Part shown: positions 35,419 to 43,604 of the stretch, piece after piece
How positions within the stretch are numbered: position 1 is the stretch's first letter
Layout of the letters: the number at the start of each line of letters is the position of its first letter
Assembly: GCA_964431545.1 (NCBI GenBank)
Contig: CAYSLC010000016.1
Location: 1-43,604, forward strand
Direction of reading: 5' to 3'
Length of the DNA stretch: 43,604 bases
Source: CAYSLC01 sp964431545
Lineage (GTDB): Bacteria; Desulfobacterota; Desulfobacteria; Desulfobacterales; JAABSP01
Program-made: the position numbers and the translations under genes
The notes under the pieces: model-generated
The model's database searches: none
Seen by the model: only the letters and a program-made list of their open reading frames with translations
Told to the model about the DNA's origin: nothing

Positions 35419-37284
35419 ATGATCAACGTCGAAAACGTGAGCAAAAGTTACGGGGCCCAGACGCTCTTTTCGGGGATCACCTTCCGGCTCAACCAGCGGG
35501 AGAGGCTGGGTGTGGTGGGCCGCAACGGCCACGGCAAGACCACGCTCTTTCGGATCATCGCGGGCGAGGAGGCCCCCGACGGCGGCAGTGTGGGAACCCC
35601 GAAGAACTATCGGATCGGCTACGTCCGCCAGCATCTGGATTTTACGGAACAAACCCTGCTCCAGGAGGGGATGAGGGGCCTCCCCCCCCATGAACGGGAC
35701 CACCACTGGAAGGTCGAAAAGCTGCTGGCCGGCCTCGGCTTCACCGACGCGGACATGGTCCGGAGTCCGGGCGAATTCTCCGGCGGCTACCAGGTCCGTC
35801 TCAATCTGGTGAAGATCCTCGCCTCGGAGCCGGACCTGCTTTTGCTGGACGAACCCACCAACTACCTGGATATCACCTCCATCCGGTGGATGGTGCGGTT
35901 TCTGAACGCCTGGCCCCATGAGCTGATGCTGATCACCCACGACCGCGGCTTCATGGACAAGGTGGTGACCCACACCCTGGCCATCCACCGGAAACGGGTC
36001 CGGAAGATCGCCGGAGATACCGGCAAACTCTACACCCAGATCGCCCAGGAGGAGGAGATCCACGAGAAGACCCGGATCAACGACGAGCGGCGGCGCAGGG
36101 AGATCGAACAGTTCATCACCCGGTTCCGGGCCAAGGCCCGGCTGGCCAACCTGGTCCAGTCCCGGATCAAGACCCTGGAGAAGATGGAGAAAAAAGAGAA
36201 GCTCTCCGCCGCAAAATCCCTCGACTTCTCCTTCAGAAGCAAGCCCTTCCCCGGCAAACAGGTGCTCACGGCATCGAGGGTCTCCTTCGCCTACGACGGC
36301 GGCCCCCCCCTGATCCGGGACTTCAGCCTGACGGTCTCCCCCGGCGAACGGATCGGGGTGGTGGGAAAGAACGGCCGGGGCAAGACGACCCTCTTGAAGC
36401 TTTTGGCCGGCGGCGCGGTCCCCCGGGAAGGGGAGATCGTCTACAGTCCCAACGCCGCCGTCGGGGTCTTCGAACAGACCAACGTCCGGAACCTGGTGGC
36501 CGACCGGACCGTGGAGGAGGAGATCCGCCTCTCCCATCCGGACGTGGACCGCCAGAAGGCCCGGAACATCTGCGGCGCCATGATGTTCGAGGGGGACGGG
36601 GCCTTGAAGAAGATCGGGGTCCTCTCCGGCGGAGAGAAGAGCCGGGTGATGCTGGGAAAGCTGCTGGTCACGCCGGTCAACGTTCTGCTGCTGGACGAAC
36701 CCACCAACCACCTGGACATGGACGCCGGCGACGCCCTGCTCTCGGCCATCGACGACTTCGACGGGGTGGTGATCATCGTCACCCACAACGAGATGTTCCT
36801 CCACGCCCTGGCCCAGCGGCTGGTGGTCTTCCAGGGCGACGGGATCCGGGTCTTCGACGGGACCTACGCCGACTTCCTGGAGAAGGTGGGCTGGGAGGAG
36901 GAGACCGGGGAGAAACCGGCGTCCCCCCCGCCCCGGGCGGAACACGAGACCCCCCGCATGAGCCGGAAGGACCTGAGACGGCGCCGCTCCGAGATCCTCG
37001 CCGAGCGCGCCAAGGTGTTGAAGCCCCTGGAACGCCGGATCGCCGAAGCGGAGAACGCCATCGACGCCCGGGAAAAGGAGCTGGAGGAACTGAACACCGC
37101 CATGCAGGAGGCGACCCTCGACGGGGACGGATCGAAGGTTCCCGAGATCTCCCAGGCCCTCCATGCCCGACAGGACGCCATCGACCGGCTCTTCGACGAG
37201 CTGGAGCAGGCCACCCGGGAGTACGAGGCCCTGGACGTCCGGTTCCAAAAGCAGCTCGGCCGGCTGGACGAGGCCCAGGCCTGA
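35419..37284 (+). CDS. ABC-F family ATPase
   Basis: 621 residues from the ATG at 35419. Two ABC modules without membrane domains: Walker A GRNGHGKT (34-41) and GKNGRGKT (316-323), signatures SGGYQVRL and SGGEKSRV, and the family-typical LDEPTNYLD (about 145) and LDEPTNHLD (about 425). A charged inter-domain linker contains the P-site tRNA interaction motif region, and a C-terminal coiled coil (about 510-621) is present, as in Uup/YheS/YdiF relatives. ABC-F proteins act on the ribosome, easing stalled translation or protecting against antibiotics; which one cannot be decided. It is transcribed alone from a near-consensus promoter and is followed by the separately promoted DUF6079 gene. Confidence 0.95.
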   Translation: MINVENVSKSYGAQTLFSGITFRLNQRERLGVVGRNGHGKTTLFRIIAGEEAPDGGSVGTPKNYRIGYVRQHLDFTEQTLLQEGMRGLPPHERDHHWKVEKLLAGLGFTDADMVRSPGEFSGGYQVRLNLVKILASEPDLLLLDEPTNYLDITSIRWMVRFLNAWPHELMLITHDRGFMDKVVTHTLAIHRKRVRKIAGDTGKLYTQIAQEEEIHEKTRINDERRRREIEQFITRFRAKARLANLVQSRIKTLEKMEKKEKLSAAKSLDFSFRSKPFPGKQVLTASRVSFAYDGGPPLIRDFSLTVSPGERIGVVGKNGRGKTTLLKLLAGGAVPREGEIVYSPNAAVGVFEQTNVRNLVADRTVEEEIRLSHPDVDRQKARNICGAMMFEGDGALKKIGVLSGGEKSRVMLGKLLVTPVNVLLLDEPTNHLDMDAGDALLSAIDDFDGVVIIVTHNEMFLHALAQRLVVFQGDGIRVFDGTYADFLEKVGWEEETGEKPASPPPRAEHETPRMSRKDLRRRRSEILAERAKVLKPLERRIAEAENAIDAREKELEELNTAMQEATLDGDGSKVPEISQALHARQDAIDRLFDELEQATREYEALDVRFQKQLGRLDEAQA

Positions 37285-37304
37285 GGCCGACGCCCGCGCC
37301 CGCC

Positions 37305-37333
37305 TTGACAGACGCCCCCGATGGAGCTACCCT
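37305..37333 (+). promoter_or_regulatory. Sigma70-like promoter of the DUF6079 gene
   Basis: TTGACA (37305-37310), 17 bases, TACCCT (37328-37333), starting 20 bases after the ABC-F stop and 53 bases before the next start. The -35 is perfect and the -10 keeps TA...T. Confidence 0.55.
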
Positions 37334-37385
37334 GACCCCTGGTAACTGAAGTATCCGACATCTCCAGACAAAGGATGCGAACGGC

Positions 37386-40300
37386 ATGAGATACGCCGAT
37401 CTGGTTCAGTTCGATCCCATTGATACGCTGGTCCGTCTCGAAGGGGTGGAGGAGCGGGACCGGCTGGCGCCCCGGACGGTGATCAGCCATGACATCGCCC
37501 GGACCCTCGCCGATCGGGTGATCCCCCGCCTGCGGCTCCGGGAGGGGGACCCCGGGGGGGGCGTGCTGGTGGTGGGGGCCCGGGGAACCGGCAAATCCCA
37601 CCTGCTGACCCTCCTGGCGGCGGTGGCGGAGTCCGACGACGCCCTTTCCGCGCTGACCCACGAGCCGGGGGCCGAAAGCCTGACCGGAATCGCCGGCGAC
37701 TTCCGGGTCCTTCGCATCGCCCTGACCCCGGACGATCCGCCGCTGCCGGACGTCCTCGTCGACCGGCTCGTCCGGTATCTGGCCGAGGAGGGCATCGGGA
37801 TCGATCTTCCGGCCCCCGAAACCCCCGCCGGCCTCCCCGACTACCTCACCGCCTGCGCCGAGGCCCACGCCGGAAAGCACCCCCGGAAGGGACTGCTCCT
37901 GGTGGTGGACGACCTCCGCCCCACGCCGTCGGCCTCCGACGGGCCGGAATCGACCGGAGACATGCCGGTCCTGGCCCGGCTGGGAGCCCTCTCCGCCCGC
38001 GGGCCCCTGCGGGTCCTGGCCGGGGCCACCGCCTGGCTGGTGGACCTGGACGAACAGCCGCTGGCCGGCGACTTCACCCTCCTTCGCATCGGGGCGGAGG
38101 ATATCAAACGGGTGGTGAGCCGCCGGATGGTGCCCAAGACCCCGGAGCAATGGCTCCGGGTCCAGTCCTATCTGGCCCGGTTCGGGCCGTTTTTGAGCGA
38201 CATCACCGATCGGCTCCAGGAGTACGCCGATCTCTTCCCCATCCATCCCGATTTCATGGACGTCTTCGCCGGCACCCTGCCCGACGAGGCCCCCCCCGTC
38301 CTGCCGACCCTCTCCGCATCGGTGGCCAAGGTGATCCGGGAGACCGTCCCCCAGGACTACCCCGGACTGGTGGCCTACGACGACTGGACCGCCGAGGATC
38401 TGGAGGGGAAGATCGAACGGCGGGCCGACACCCTCAATACGGCCGCCCTGGACCGGTACTACTACGAGGCCCTCAAGCGGGCCATGGAATGCACCTACGA
38501 CACCTACGTGGCCAGCTTCCGGATCTGGGAGCATGAGCTGGAGTGGCACGAGCACCACACCACCCGGTCCGGGTATCTGGTCTTCGGAACGCCCGGCGAC
38601 CGGGGCGAAGGGATCCCGGAGCGGGACTTCCACCTCTACTTCCTCCCCCCCACCCACACCCCGGAGTTCACCGACGAAAAGCGGCCGGACGAGACCTTCC
38701 TCCACCTCAAAAAGCCCGACGACGTCTTCTGGTGGGCCCTCCGGCGGTTCGCCGCCGCCATGGACCTGGCCGCCAACGCCGGAACCTACCTCAAATCGAT
38801 CTACGAACTCCGGAGCGACGAGTACCTGAAAGAACTCCTTTCCTGGCTCAACGACCATATCGGCGTCGCCTACGAACTCACCTACCAGGGCCGGACACGG
38901 ACCCTGCTGCGGTGGTCCCGGGGCCTCAACATCCGGGAACTCGGCCACATACCGCCGGAGGAGAAGATCAGCTTCCGGGAGATGATGAACACCATCTCCG
39001 CCATCTGCCTGTCCGGCCACTTCGCCGATCAGGCCCCGGCATATCCCTATTTTCCCATCCTGATCAGCGGCGCCGAACGGGTCCGGGCGGCCCAGGACGC
39101 GGTGCGCTGGATCGCGGCCGAGAACCGGACCCGCCGGGGCGCGGCGGTGCTCAGCGCCCTGGATCTCCTCGACGGGGAGTTCATCGATCCGATCCGATCC
39201 CGGTACGCCAGATGGGTCCTCGACATGGTGGACGAAAAAGAGCCGGGGGCCGCGGTCAAACGATCGGAGATCCTGACCAGACAAGGGGATGCGGAGTATA
39301 TGGCCCCCGAAACCATGCGCCTGGAGCCCGAATGGGTGGCGGTGCTCGTGACGGCCCTGGTCTATTCGGGGGACCTGATCCTGGTGATTCCGGGGAAACG
39401 GTTCGACGCCACCAACCTCCTCGACATGGCGGCCCGCCCCGTCGGAGATCTGATCCGGTTCGAACACGTGGAGCGGTTCAGGGGATGGAACCTGGCGGCC
39501 ATCCGGGAACTCTTCGGCCTGTTCGCCCAGCCGCCGGGGCAGGCCCATCTCCTGGTCCAGGGCAACAGCGAGCCCCTGGAGACCCTGCGGCGGGAGGCGG
39601 ACGAGGTCCTCTGGATCCTCCAGGAGGTGGCGGCCCACCTGCGGGCGGGGATGCCGTTCTGGGGGGAGCCGATGCTGGGCCCCCCGGAGATCGACGGATA
39701 CCAGGACCGGCTCCTGGAGATCCGGACGTTCCTGGAGAACGTGAAATCGTACACCACCCCCGGGGAACTCCAGCACTTCCGGTACGATGTCCGCCAGATC
39801 CACGAATTCCAGAAGGGGTTCGCCTCCCTGGAGGAACTCAGCGCCGTCCGGGGGATCATCGACGATCTGGAGCGCCCCGCCGACTACCTGACCACGGCCC
39901 GGGCCATCCTGCCGGAGGCGCACGAATGGATCCGGGGGATGGACGCCGCCCGCTCCGAAATCCGGGCTGGGATCCTCGATCCCCTGGAGCGGGACGCCCC
40001 CGATTTCGTGGACAAGGCGAGGCAGACCCTCCGCGGGCTCAAACGCGCCTTCATCGACCTTTATATGCGGGCCCACGCCGCGGCCCGCCTCGATCCGGGG
40101 GAGGAGAAACGCCTCCGTGCCCTGAAGGAGGGAGCGCCGCTCAAGGCCCTCGCCCGGCTGTCGACGCTTCCCCAGATGCCCGCCCGGCAGGTGGAGGCGA
40201 TCACCGAACGTCTGGAGGCCCTCCGGGCCTGCCACGGCCTCACCGCCGAGGAGCTACGCCACTCCGCCCTCTGCCCCCGTTGCGGCTTCCGTCCCTGCAC

Positions 40301-40703
40301 CCACGACGCGGCCCTGCCCGCGGATACCCTCCTTCCCCGGCTGGAGGCGGAGATCCACGACCTGACGGAGTCGTGGGCGGAGTCCCTGGCCGCCCTGCTG
40401 TCGGCGCCGGCGGCGTCCCGGGCGCTCTCCGGACTCCCGTCCGAGCAACGATCCGCGGTGGCGGCGCTCTTGGAGAACCGGAAGCTCCCCGGCCACGTGG
40501 ATGAGACGACCCTGGCGGCGCTCCGGAGCGCCCTGGCGCCCCTGAAAAAACGGACCGTCCGGTTGGAGCAGCTCGCGGACGTTCTCCTGGCCGGAGGAAG
40601 CCCCGCCTCCCCCGAGGCCCTGAAGCAGCGCTTCGACACCCTCCTGGCCGAGGTCGTCGGCGGGGGGGACCCGGAGACGACCCGGATCGAGATCTCCCGG
40701 TAG
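37386..40703 (+). CDS. Large DUF6079-type P-loop ATPase (BrxC/PglY-like), isolated
   Basis: 1105 residues. The start, MRYADLVQFDPIDTLVRL, and the AAA-like core with Walker A GARGTGKS (64-71) and a Walker B-like LLLVVDDL (170-177) match the DUF6079 family as I remember it, as does the SDITDRLQEYADLFPIHPDF helix region. A long middle section is followed by coiled-coil-like helices and a Cys cluster CPRCGFRPC (C963, C966, C971), with a nearby His, that looks like a zinc knuckle. The family is best known from phage-defence islands, including BREX-related ones, as a large cytoplasmic ATPase acting with a methylase and PglZ. None of those partners is in this window. The RBS (AAGGA) is moderate. Predicted role: stand-alone or split defence ATPase, unproven. 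Confidence 0.78.
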   Translation: MRYADLVQFDPIDTLVRLEGVEERDRLAPRTVISHDIARTLADRVIPRLRLREGDPGGGVLVVGARGTGKSHLLTLLAAVAESDDALSALTHEPGAESLTGIAGDFRVLRIALTPDDPPLPDVLVDRLVRYLAEEGIGIDLPAPETPAGLPDYLTACAEAHAGKHPRKGLLLVVDDLRPTPSASDGPESTGDMPVLARLGALSARGPLRVLAGATAWLVDLDEQPLAGDFTLLRIGAEDIKRVVSRRMVPKTPEQWLRVQSYLARFGPFLSDITDRLQEYADLFPIHPDFMDVFAGTLPDEAPPVLPTLSASVAKVIRETVPQDYPGLVAYDDWTAEDLEGKIERRADTLNTAALDRYYYEALKRAMECTYDTYVASFRIWEHELEWHEHHTTRSGYLVFGTPGDRGEGIPERDFHLYFLPPTHTPEFTDEKRPDETFLHLKKPDDVFWWALRRFAAAMDLAANAGTYLKSIYELRSDEYLKELLSWLNDHIGVAYELTYQGRTRTLLRWSRGLNIRELGHIPPEEKISFREMMNTISAICLSGHFADQAPAYPYFPILISGAERVRAAQDAVRWIAAENRTRRGAAVLSALDLLDGEFIDPIRSRYARWVLDMVDEKEPGAAVKRSEILTRQGDAEYMAPETMRLEPEWVAVLVTALVYSGDLILVIPGKRFDATNLLDMAARPVGDLIRFEHVERFRGWNLAAIRELFGLFAQPPGQAHLLVQGNSEPLETLRREADEVLWILQEVAAHLRAGMPFWGEPMLGPPEIDGYQDRLLEIRTFLENVKSYTTPGELQHFRYDVRQIHEFQKGFASLEELSAVRGIIDDLERPADYLTTARAILPEAHEWIRGMDAARSEIRAGILDPLERDAPDFVDKARQTLRGLKRAFIDLYMRAHAAARLDPGEEKRLRALKEGAPLKALARLSTLPQMPARQVEAITERLEALRACHGLTAEELRHSALCPRCGFRPCTHDAALPADTLLPRLEAEIHDLTESWAESLAALLSAPAASRALSGLPSEQRSAVAALLENRKLPGHVDETTLAALRSALAPLKKRTVRLEQLADVLLAGGSPASPEALKQRFDTLLAEVVGGGDPETTRIEISR

Positions 40704-40713
40704 AGTGAGCCTC

Positions 40714-41871
40714 CTACGCCTTTTCCTTCAGCCGTAGCAGCCGTTTCCCGGCCGCCTCCAGGGTCTCTTCCCGCTTGGCGAAGTGGAACCGGATCAGGTG
40801 GTCCACCGGTTCGTGGAAAAAGCTCGATCCCGGCACCGCCGCCACCCCGATCTCCCCGGCGAGCCACCGGCAGAAGGCGGTGTCGTCCCCGGCCCCGAAA
40901 TCGGAGATGTCCACCAGCACGTAATAGGCCCCCTGGGGCCGGGTGTAGGTGAGGCCGGCCGCGTCGAGATATCCCAGAAAGAGGTCCCGCGACGCCGTGT
41001 ACTCCCGCCGCAGGGCGTCGTAGTATTCGTCGGCAAACCCCAGGGCGACGGCCGCCGCCTCCTGGAGGGGCGCCGCCGCACCCACCGTCAGGAAGTCATG
41101 GACCTTCTTGGCCCCCTCGATCACCCGGGCCGAAGCGATGACGTATCCCAGCCGCCAGCCGGTGACGGCATAGGTCTTGGACAAAGAGCCGCAGGAGAGG
41201 GTCCGGTCGAACATCCCCGGAAGGGCGGCCATGTAGGTGTGGACGTGGGGCTCGTAGACGATGTGCTCGTAAACCTCGTCGGTGATGACGAAGGCGTCGA
41301 ACTCCACGGCCAGGTCCGCGATGATCCGAAGTTCTTCCCGGGTGAAGACCTTGCCGGTGGGATTGGAGGGGTTGCAGAGGACCAGGGCCTTGGCGCCGGT
41401 CTCGAAGGCATCTCTCAGTTCGCCGGGGTCGAAATCGAAGCCGGGGGGATGGAGCGGAACATAGACGGGCCGGGCCCCGGTGAGAATGGTATCGGCGCCG
41501 TAATTCTCGTAGAACGGGGAGAAGACGATCACCCGGTCGCCGGGGTTGCAGGCGGTCATCATCGCCGTCATCATCGCCTCGGTGGCGCCGCAGGTGACCA
41601 CCAGGTTGGCGTCGGGGTCGAGGTCGAGCCCCATCCACCGGCGCTGCTTTTCAGCCAGGGCCCGGCGGAACCGGGGGGCGCCCCAGGTGACGGCGTACTG
41701 GTGGAACCCGTCGTCCAGGGCCTTTTTGGCGGCGGCCACCAGCTCCGGCGGGGGATCGAAGTCGGGAAACCCCTGGGCGAGGTTGATGGCGCCGCTGGCG
41801 TCGGCGATCCGGGTCATCTCCCGGATCACCGATTCCGTGAAGTGGGCCAGCCGGCCGGCGATTTCTGGCAT
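40714..41871 (-). CDS. Class I/II PLP aminotransferase (methionine/kynurenine type)
   Basis: 385 residues. The N-terminal INLAQGFPDFDPP is the mark of the methionine/kynurenine/glutamine aminotransferase branch of fold type I. PLP contacts include NPSNPTGK, ITDEVYEHIVY with the ring-stacking and Asp residues, and K232 in SCGSLSKTYAVTGWRLGY as the Schiff-base Lys; the substrate-carboxylate Arg appears near the end in HLIRFHFAK. It transfers an amino group from a hydrophobic or sulphur amino acid to a 2-oxoacid in the cytoplasm. The ATG at 41871 has AAAGGAG upstream. An EamA exporter gene lies 46 bases upstream on the same strand, which may fit amino-acid turnover. It is convergent with the DUF6079 gene, stop to stop 10 bases. 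Confidence 0.94.
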   Translation of the reverse strand: MPEIAGRLAHFTESVIREMTRIADASGAINLAQGFPDFDPPPELVAAAKKALDDGFHQYAVTWGAPRFRRALAEKQRRWMGLDLDPDANLVVTCGATEAMMTAMMTACNPGDRVIVFSPFYENYGADTILTGARPVYVPLHPPGFDFDPGELRDAFETGAKALVLCNPSNPTGKVFTREELRIIADLAVEFDAFVITDEVYEHIVYEPHVHTYMAALPGMFDRTLSCGSLSKTYAVTGWRLGYVIASARVIEGAKKVHDFLTVGAAAPLQEAAAVALGFADEYYDALRREYTASRDLFLGYLDAAGLTYTRPQGAYYVLVDISDFGAGDDTAFCRWLAGEIGVAAVPGSSFFHEPVDHLIRFHFAKREETLEAAGKRLLRLKEKA

Positions 41872-41917
41872 CTTTGTTCTCCTTTCCGTGAGGGTTTTCC
41901 GGCCCTCCGCGGGCCGT

Positions 41918-42823
41918 TCACCTTCCGCCGGCCTGGGCGGGCCGGGCCGTGAGGGAGGCGGTGTTGGTGAGGTAGACGCCGGTGATCACGAACAGGGCCC
42001 CGGCGAACAGCGAGGGGGTGATGGGTTCACCCAGGATGAAGTAGGCGAGGACGATGGCGCTGATGGGGACGAAGTTGATGAACAGGCTCGCCCGGGTCGG
42101 CCCCAGGGCCCGGATCCCCTGGTAGTACCAGACGAACCCGAGGACGGTGCCGAAAAAACCGAGGTAGAAGATGGAGAGCCACTGGGCCGGGGTGTACCCG
42201 CCGACCTGGGCGAAGAGCCCCTCGGACCAGGCGGGGAGGAACAGGGCCAGGGTCCCCACGGCCGAGGCGCAGGTGATCGACTGGAGCGGCGACAGCTCTG
42301 TGAGCACCGTCTTGCCGATGAGGGAGAAGGCGGCCCAGCTCAGCACGCACCCGAAGATGTAGAGTTCCCCCCACCCCACGTCGCCCGCCAGGATCGACGA
42401 CAGATCCCCCCGGGAGATGACGATCATGGCGCCGGTCACCGAGAGGGCGATCCCCACCACCTTGAGAAGGCTCATCCGCTCCCGGTAAAGGAGGGCCGAC
42501 AACAGGGCGATGCAGATGGGGTTGTTGGCGATGATGAGCGCGGCCCGGCCCGCCTCGATGAGCTTCAGGCCCTTGAAGAAGAGGACGTTGTAGGAGAAGA
42601 TCCCGGTGAGGCCCAACAGCAGCACCGGGAGGATCCGCCCCCGCCGGACCCTGGGGAACCGGCCCTCCATCCGCCAGAGAAAGAAAAACAGAAACGCGGT
42701 GGCGATCACGAACCGGAGAAAGGCGGCGGCGTAAGGCCCCACCCCCTGGGCCACGTACCGGCCGGCGATGAAGGTTCCGCCCCAGAAGACGGCGGTCATG
42801 AGCAGTTTCAGATAGATCAGCAT
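41918..42823 (-). CDS. EamA/DMT-family transporter
   Basis: 301 residues with ten predicted membrane helices in two five-helix EamA repeats. The first repeat begins YLKLLMTAVFWGGTFIAGRY (the usual N-terminal WGGTFI) and contains LLGLTGIFSYNVLFFKGL; the second has GELYIFGCVLSWAAFSLIGK and ends in PTRASLFINFVPISAIVLAY with ILGEPITPSLFAGALFVITG. This is the inner-membrane drug/metabolite exporter fold; substrates are typically amino acids or small metabolites and cannot be read here. The ATG at 42823 is preceded by GGGAG. It is probably cotranscribed with the aminotransferase gene that follows. Confidence 0.95.
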   Translation of the reverse strand: MLIYLKLLMTAVFWGGTFIAGRYVAQGVGPYAAAFLRFVIATAFLFFFLWRMEGRFPRVRRGRILPVLLLGLTGIFSYNVLFFKGLKLIEAGRAALIIANNPICIALLSALLYRERMSLLKVVGIALSVTGAMIVISRGDLSSILAGDVGWGELYIFGCVLSWAAFSLIGKTVLTELSPLQSITCASAVGTLALFLPAWSEGLFAQVGGYTPAQWLSIFYLGFFGTVLGFVWYYQGIRALGPTRASLFINFVPISAIVLAYFILGEPITPSLFAGALFVITGVYLTNTASLTARPAQAGGR

Positions 42824-43087
42824 CTCCCAATCCCTCTCCGGCCCGGCGGCCCGTTCAAGCGCGGAACCGCCGGAGGCCGGGAAAAAGGGGAGCTTCCCAC
42901 AGATCCCGGCGGGGCGTCAACCGGAAAAGCCGGGGGATCGATGGTTTATTCCGCTGAAAAGGTGTGGTACAGATCCCCTTTGGAGGCCCTTTAGAATCGA
43001 TGGGAGAACCGGGATGGACTTGTTCAACCCCTTCGGGTTTCCGATTTTCATCGGTCTGAGTGCCGGTTCAGAGGACGTGGCCTTCAA
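42824..43087. other. Gene-free stretch at the edge of a compositional change
   Basis: No convincing gene. The first part is GC-rich like the left side; from about 42940 the sequence becomes less GC-rich and continues into a low-confidence short frame and an antitoxin gene, suggesting the boundary of an acquired segment. Confidence 0.4.
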
Positions 43088-43258
43088 ATGCTTTATGGTG
43101 ACATCGCCGTTCAGATTCCGGAGATGATGGAAACCATGTGGGATTGGGCGGATTGGGTTTATCATCCGGGGACGGGGCAGATTGTCAAGGAGGATGACAA
43201 ACGGACGTCGATCCCATACAATTATCCGATCTTCAGCGTGAGCCGGTATGAGGGGTAA
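43088..43258 (+). CDS. Short hypothetical frame, perhaps a gene remnant
   Basis: A 56-residue frame reading MLYGDIAVQIPEMMETMWDW at the start and IPYNYPIFSVSRYEG at the end, with a protein-like, aromatic-rich composition. There is no RBS, and the frame is open a little further upstream to a TAG at 42992, so it may be the tail of a lost gene. I do not recognise it. It precedes the antitoxin gene by 29 bases. Confidence 0.25.
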   Translation: MLYGDIAVQIPEMMETMWDWADWVYHPGTGQIVKEDDKRTSIPYNYPIFSVSRYEG

Positions 43259-43287
43259 ACTTAGCATGTCAAACGGGGAGTTGGCGC

Positions 43288-43604
43288 ATGGAAGCATTAA
43301 AAATAAAAAAGCATATCGATTCCGAGATCCTGAATCTGCCGGTACCCAAAACCATGGTCGGCAAGGACGTCGAAATCATTCTTCTCGTGGAATCCGACGA
43401 CCTCCAGCAAAAATCTACCAAAGCCAAACGGGAACCTGGCTCGGCGAAAGGGATGATGACCATGACCGACGATTTTGAAAAACCTCTCGATGACGAATAT
43501 TCAAGCGCACAATCGAAAGAAGCCCTTCAAAAGGTTCGGGAGCGTGTGAGAAGGTATGTTGCACCAGGCCGCAGCCTTGTCGAGGAGCTGATTCAAGACC
43601 GGCG
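43288..43604 (+). CDS. Antitoxin-like protein (DUF2281-type N-terminus plus extension), 3' cut by window
   Basis: The first 105 residues of a protein that runs off the window. It starts EALKIKKHIDSEILNLP and has VGKDVEIILLVE, then REPGSAKGMMTMTDDFEKPL. This is the usual pattern of small DUF2281/AbrB-like antitoxins found before PIN-type toxins, which normally end shortly after the DDF-x-x-PL motif. Here the frame continues with a helical stretch, ALQKVRERVRRYVAPGRSLV, then EELIQDRR, which resembles the tail of a second antitoxin type. A toxin gene would be expected just beyond the window edge. The RBS is GGGAG, with a 7-base spacer. It is less GC-rich than neighbouring genes. Confidence 0.65.
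   Translation, partial: MEALKIKKHIDSEILNLPVPKTMVGKDVEIILLVESDDLQQKSTKAKREPGSAKGMMTMTDDFEKPLDDEYSSAQSKEALQKVRERVRRYVAPGRSLVEELIQDR

Noticed and set aside
36864..40235. Minus-strand open frame of over 1100 codons opposite the ABC-F and DUF6079 genes
   Set aside because: It spans two real genes and the promoter between them, and its composition is that of a GC-rich antisense frame.
37386..40703. A complete BREX system
   Set aside because: Only the BrxC/PglY-like ATPase is present; there is no PglZ, methyltransferase, BrxA/B or BrxL in the window.
42917..43297. Minus-strand frame of 126 codons in the right-hand gene-poor region
   Set aside because: No RBS and no domain; it overlaps the start of the well-supported antitoxin gene, and the region looks like remnants on the plus strand.

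Overview
The window is GC-rich, dense bacterial chromosome. Elaborate PAS/CHASE phosphorelay kinases, a REC protein carrying a bare histidine-phosphotransfer helix pair, a DUF3047 protein, a PaaK-type ligase and c-di-GMP proteins together suggest a Desulfobacterota (former Deltaproteobacteria) genome. That is an inference from gene content; there is no rRNA or tRNA marker here. The sequence has one 100-N scaffold gap (2795-2894), so it is a draft assembly.

Left edge to 3.5 kb (minus strand, visibly less GC-rich than the rest): a truncated DUF4143-type ATPase, a REP-like inverted repeat, a universal stress protein, and a three-gene operon of a small unknown protein, an HD phosphohydrolase and a YwgA-like protein. 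The HD gene looks damaged: it stops early, and a stretch resembling the family's C-terminal tail lies out of frame just before the next gene. From 3.6 to 9.7 kb the minus strand carries an M1 aminopeptidase, a lipoprotein built from repeated spondin modules, and two tiny genes that I recovered by reading the sequence directly (a DUF1328 membrane peptide and a small lipoprotein).

10.3-19.8 kb (plus strand) is a signalling cluster: a 1796-residue hybrid kinase (CHASE, PAS, GAF, HisKA, two REC, Hpt), a REC-DHp protein without an ATPase domain, a CheY-like regulator and a second four-PAS hybrid kinase. Then come a DUF3047 periplasmic protein, efp, and a TrpF-like protein that has lost the catalytic Cys motif. 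Divergent from the latter is guaA, which heads a plus-strand run of two coiled-coil envelope proteins, a CBS protein, a Cys/Met-metabolism PLP enzyme and a PilZ protein.

27.9-33.8 kb (minus strand) is the most interesting part. A coiled-coil protein, an OmpA-type transmembrane protein with a cytoplasmic domain that may be roadblock/longin-like, a Ras-like small GTPase and an HD-GYP phosphodiesterase overlap one another by 4-8 bases. They read as one translationally coupled module linking peptidoglycan, a G-protein switch and c-di-GMP. A TolB/FG-GAP periplasmic protein follows it.

33.8-43.6 kb: a phenylacetate-CoA ligase, an ABC-F ATPase and a lone large DUF6079-type P-loop ATPase, each of the last two behind a recognisable sigma70 promoter; then an aminotransferase, an EamA transporter, a gene-poor scar, and a truncated composite antitoxin at the right edge. 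No CRISPR, insertion sequence, tRNA or rRNA was seen.
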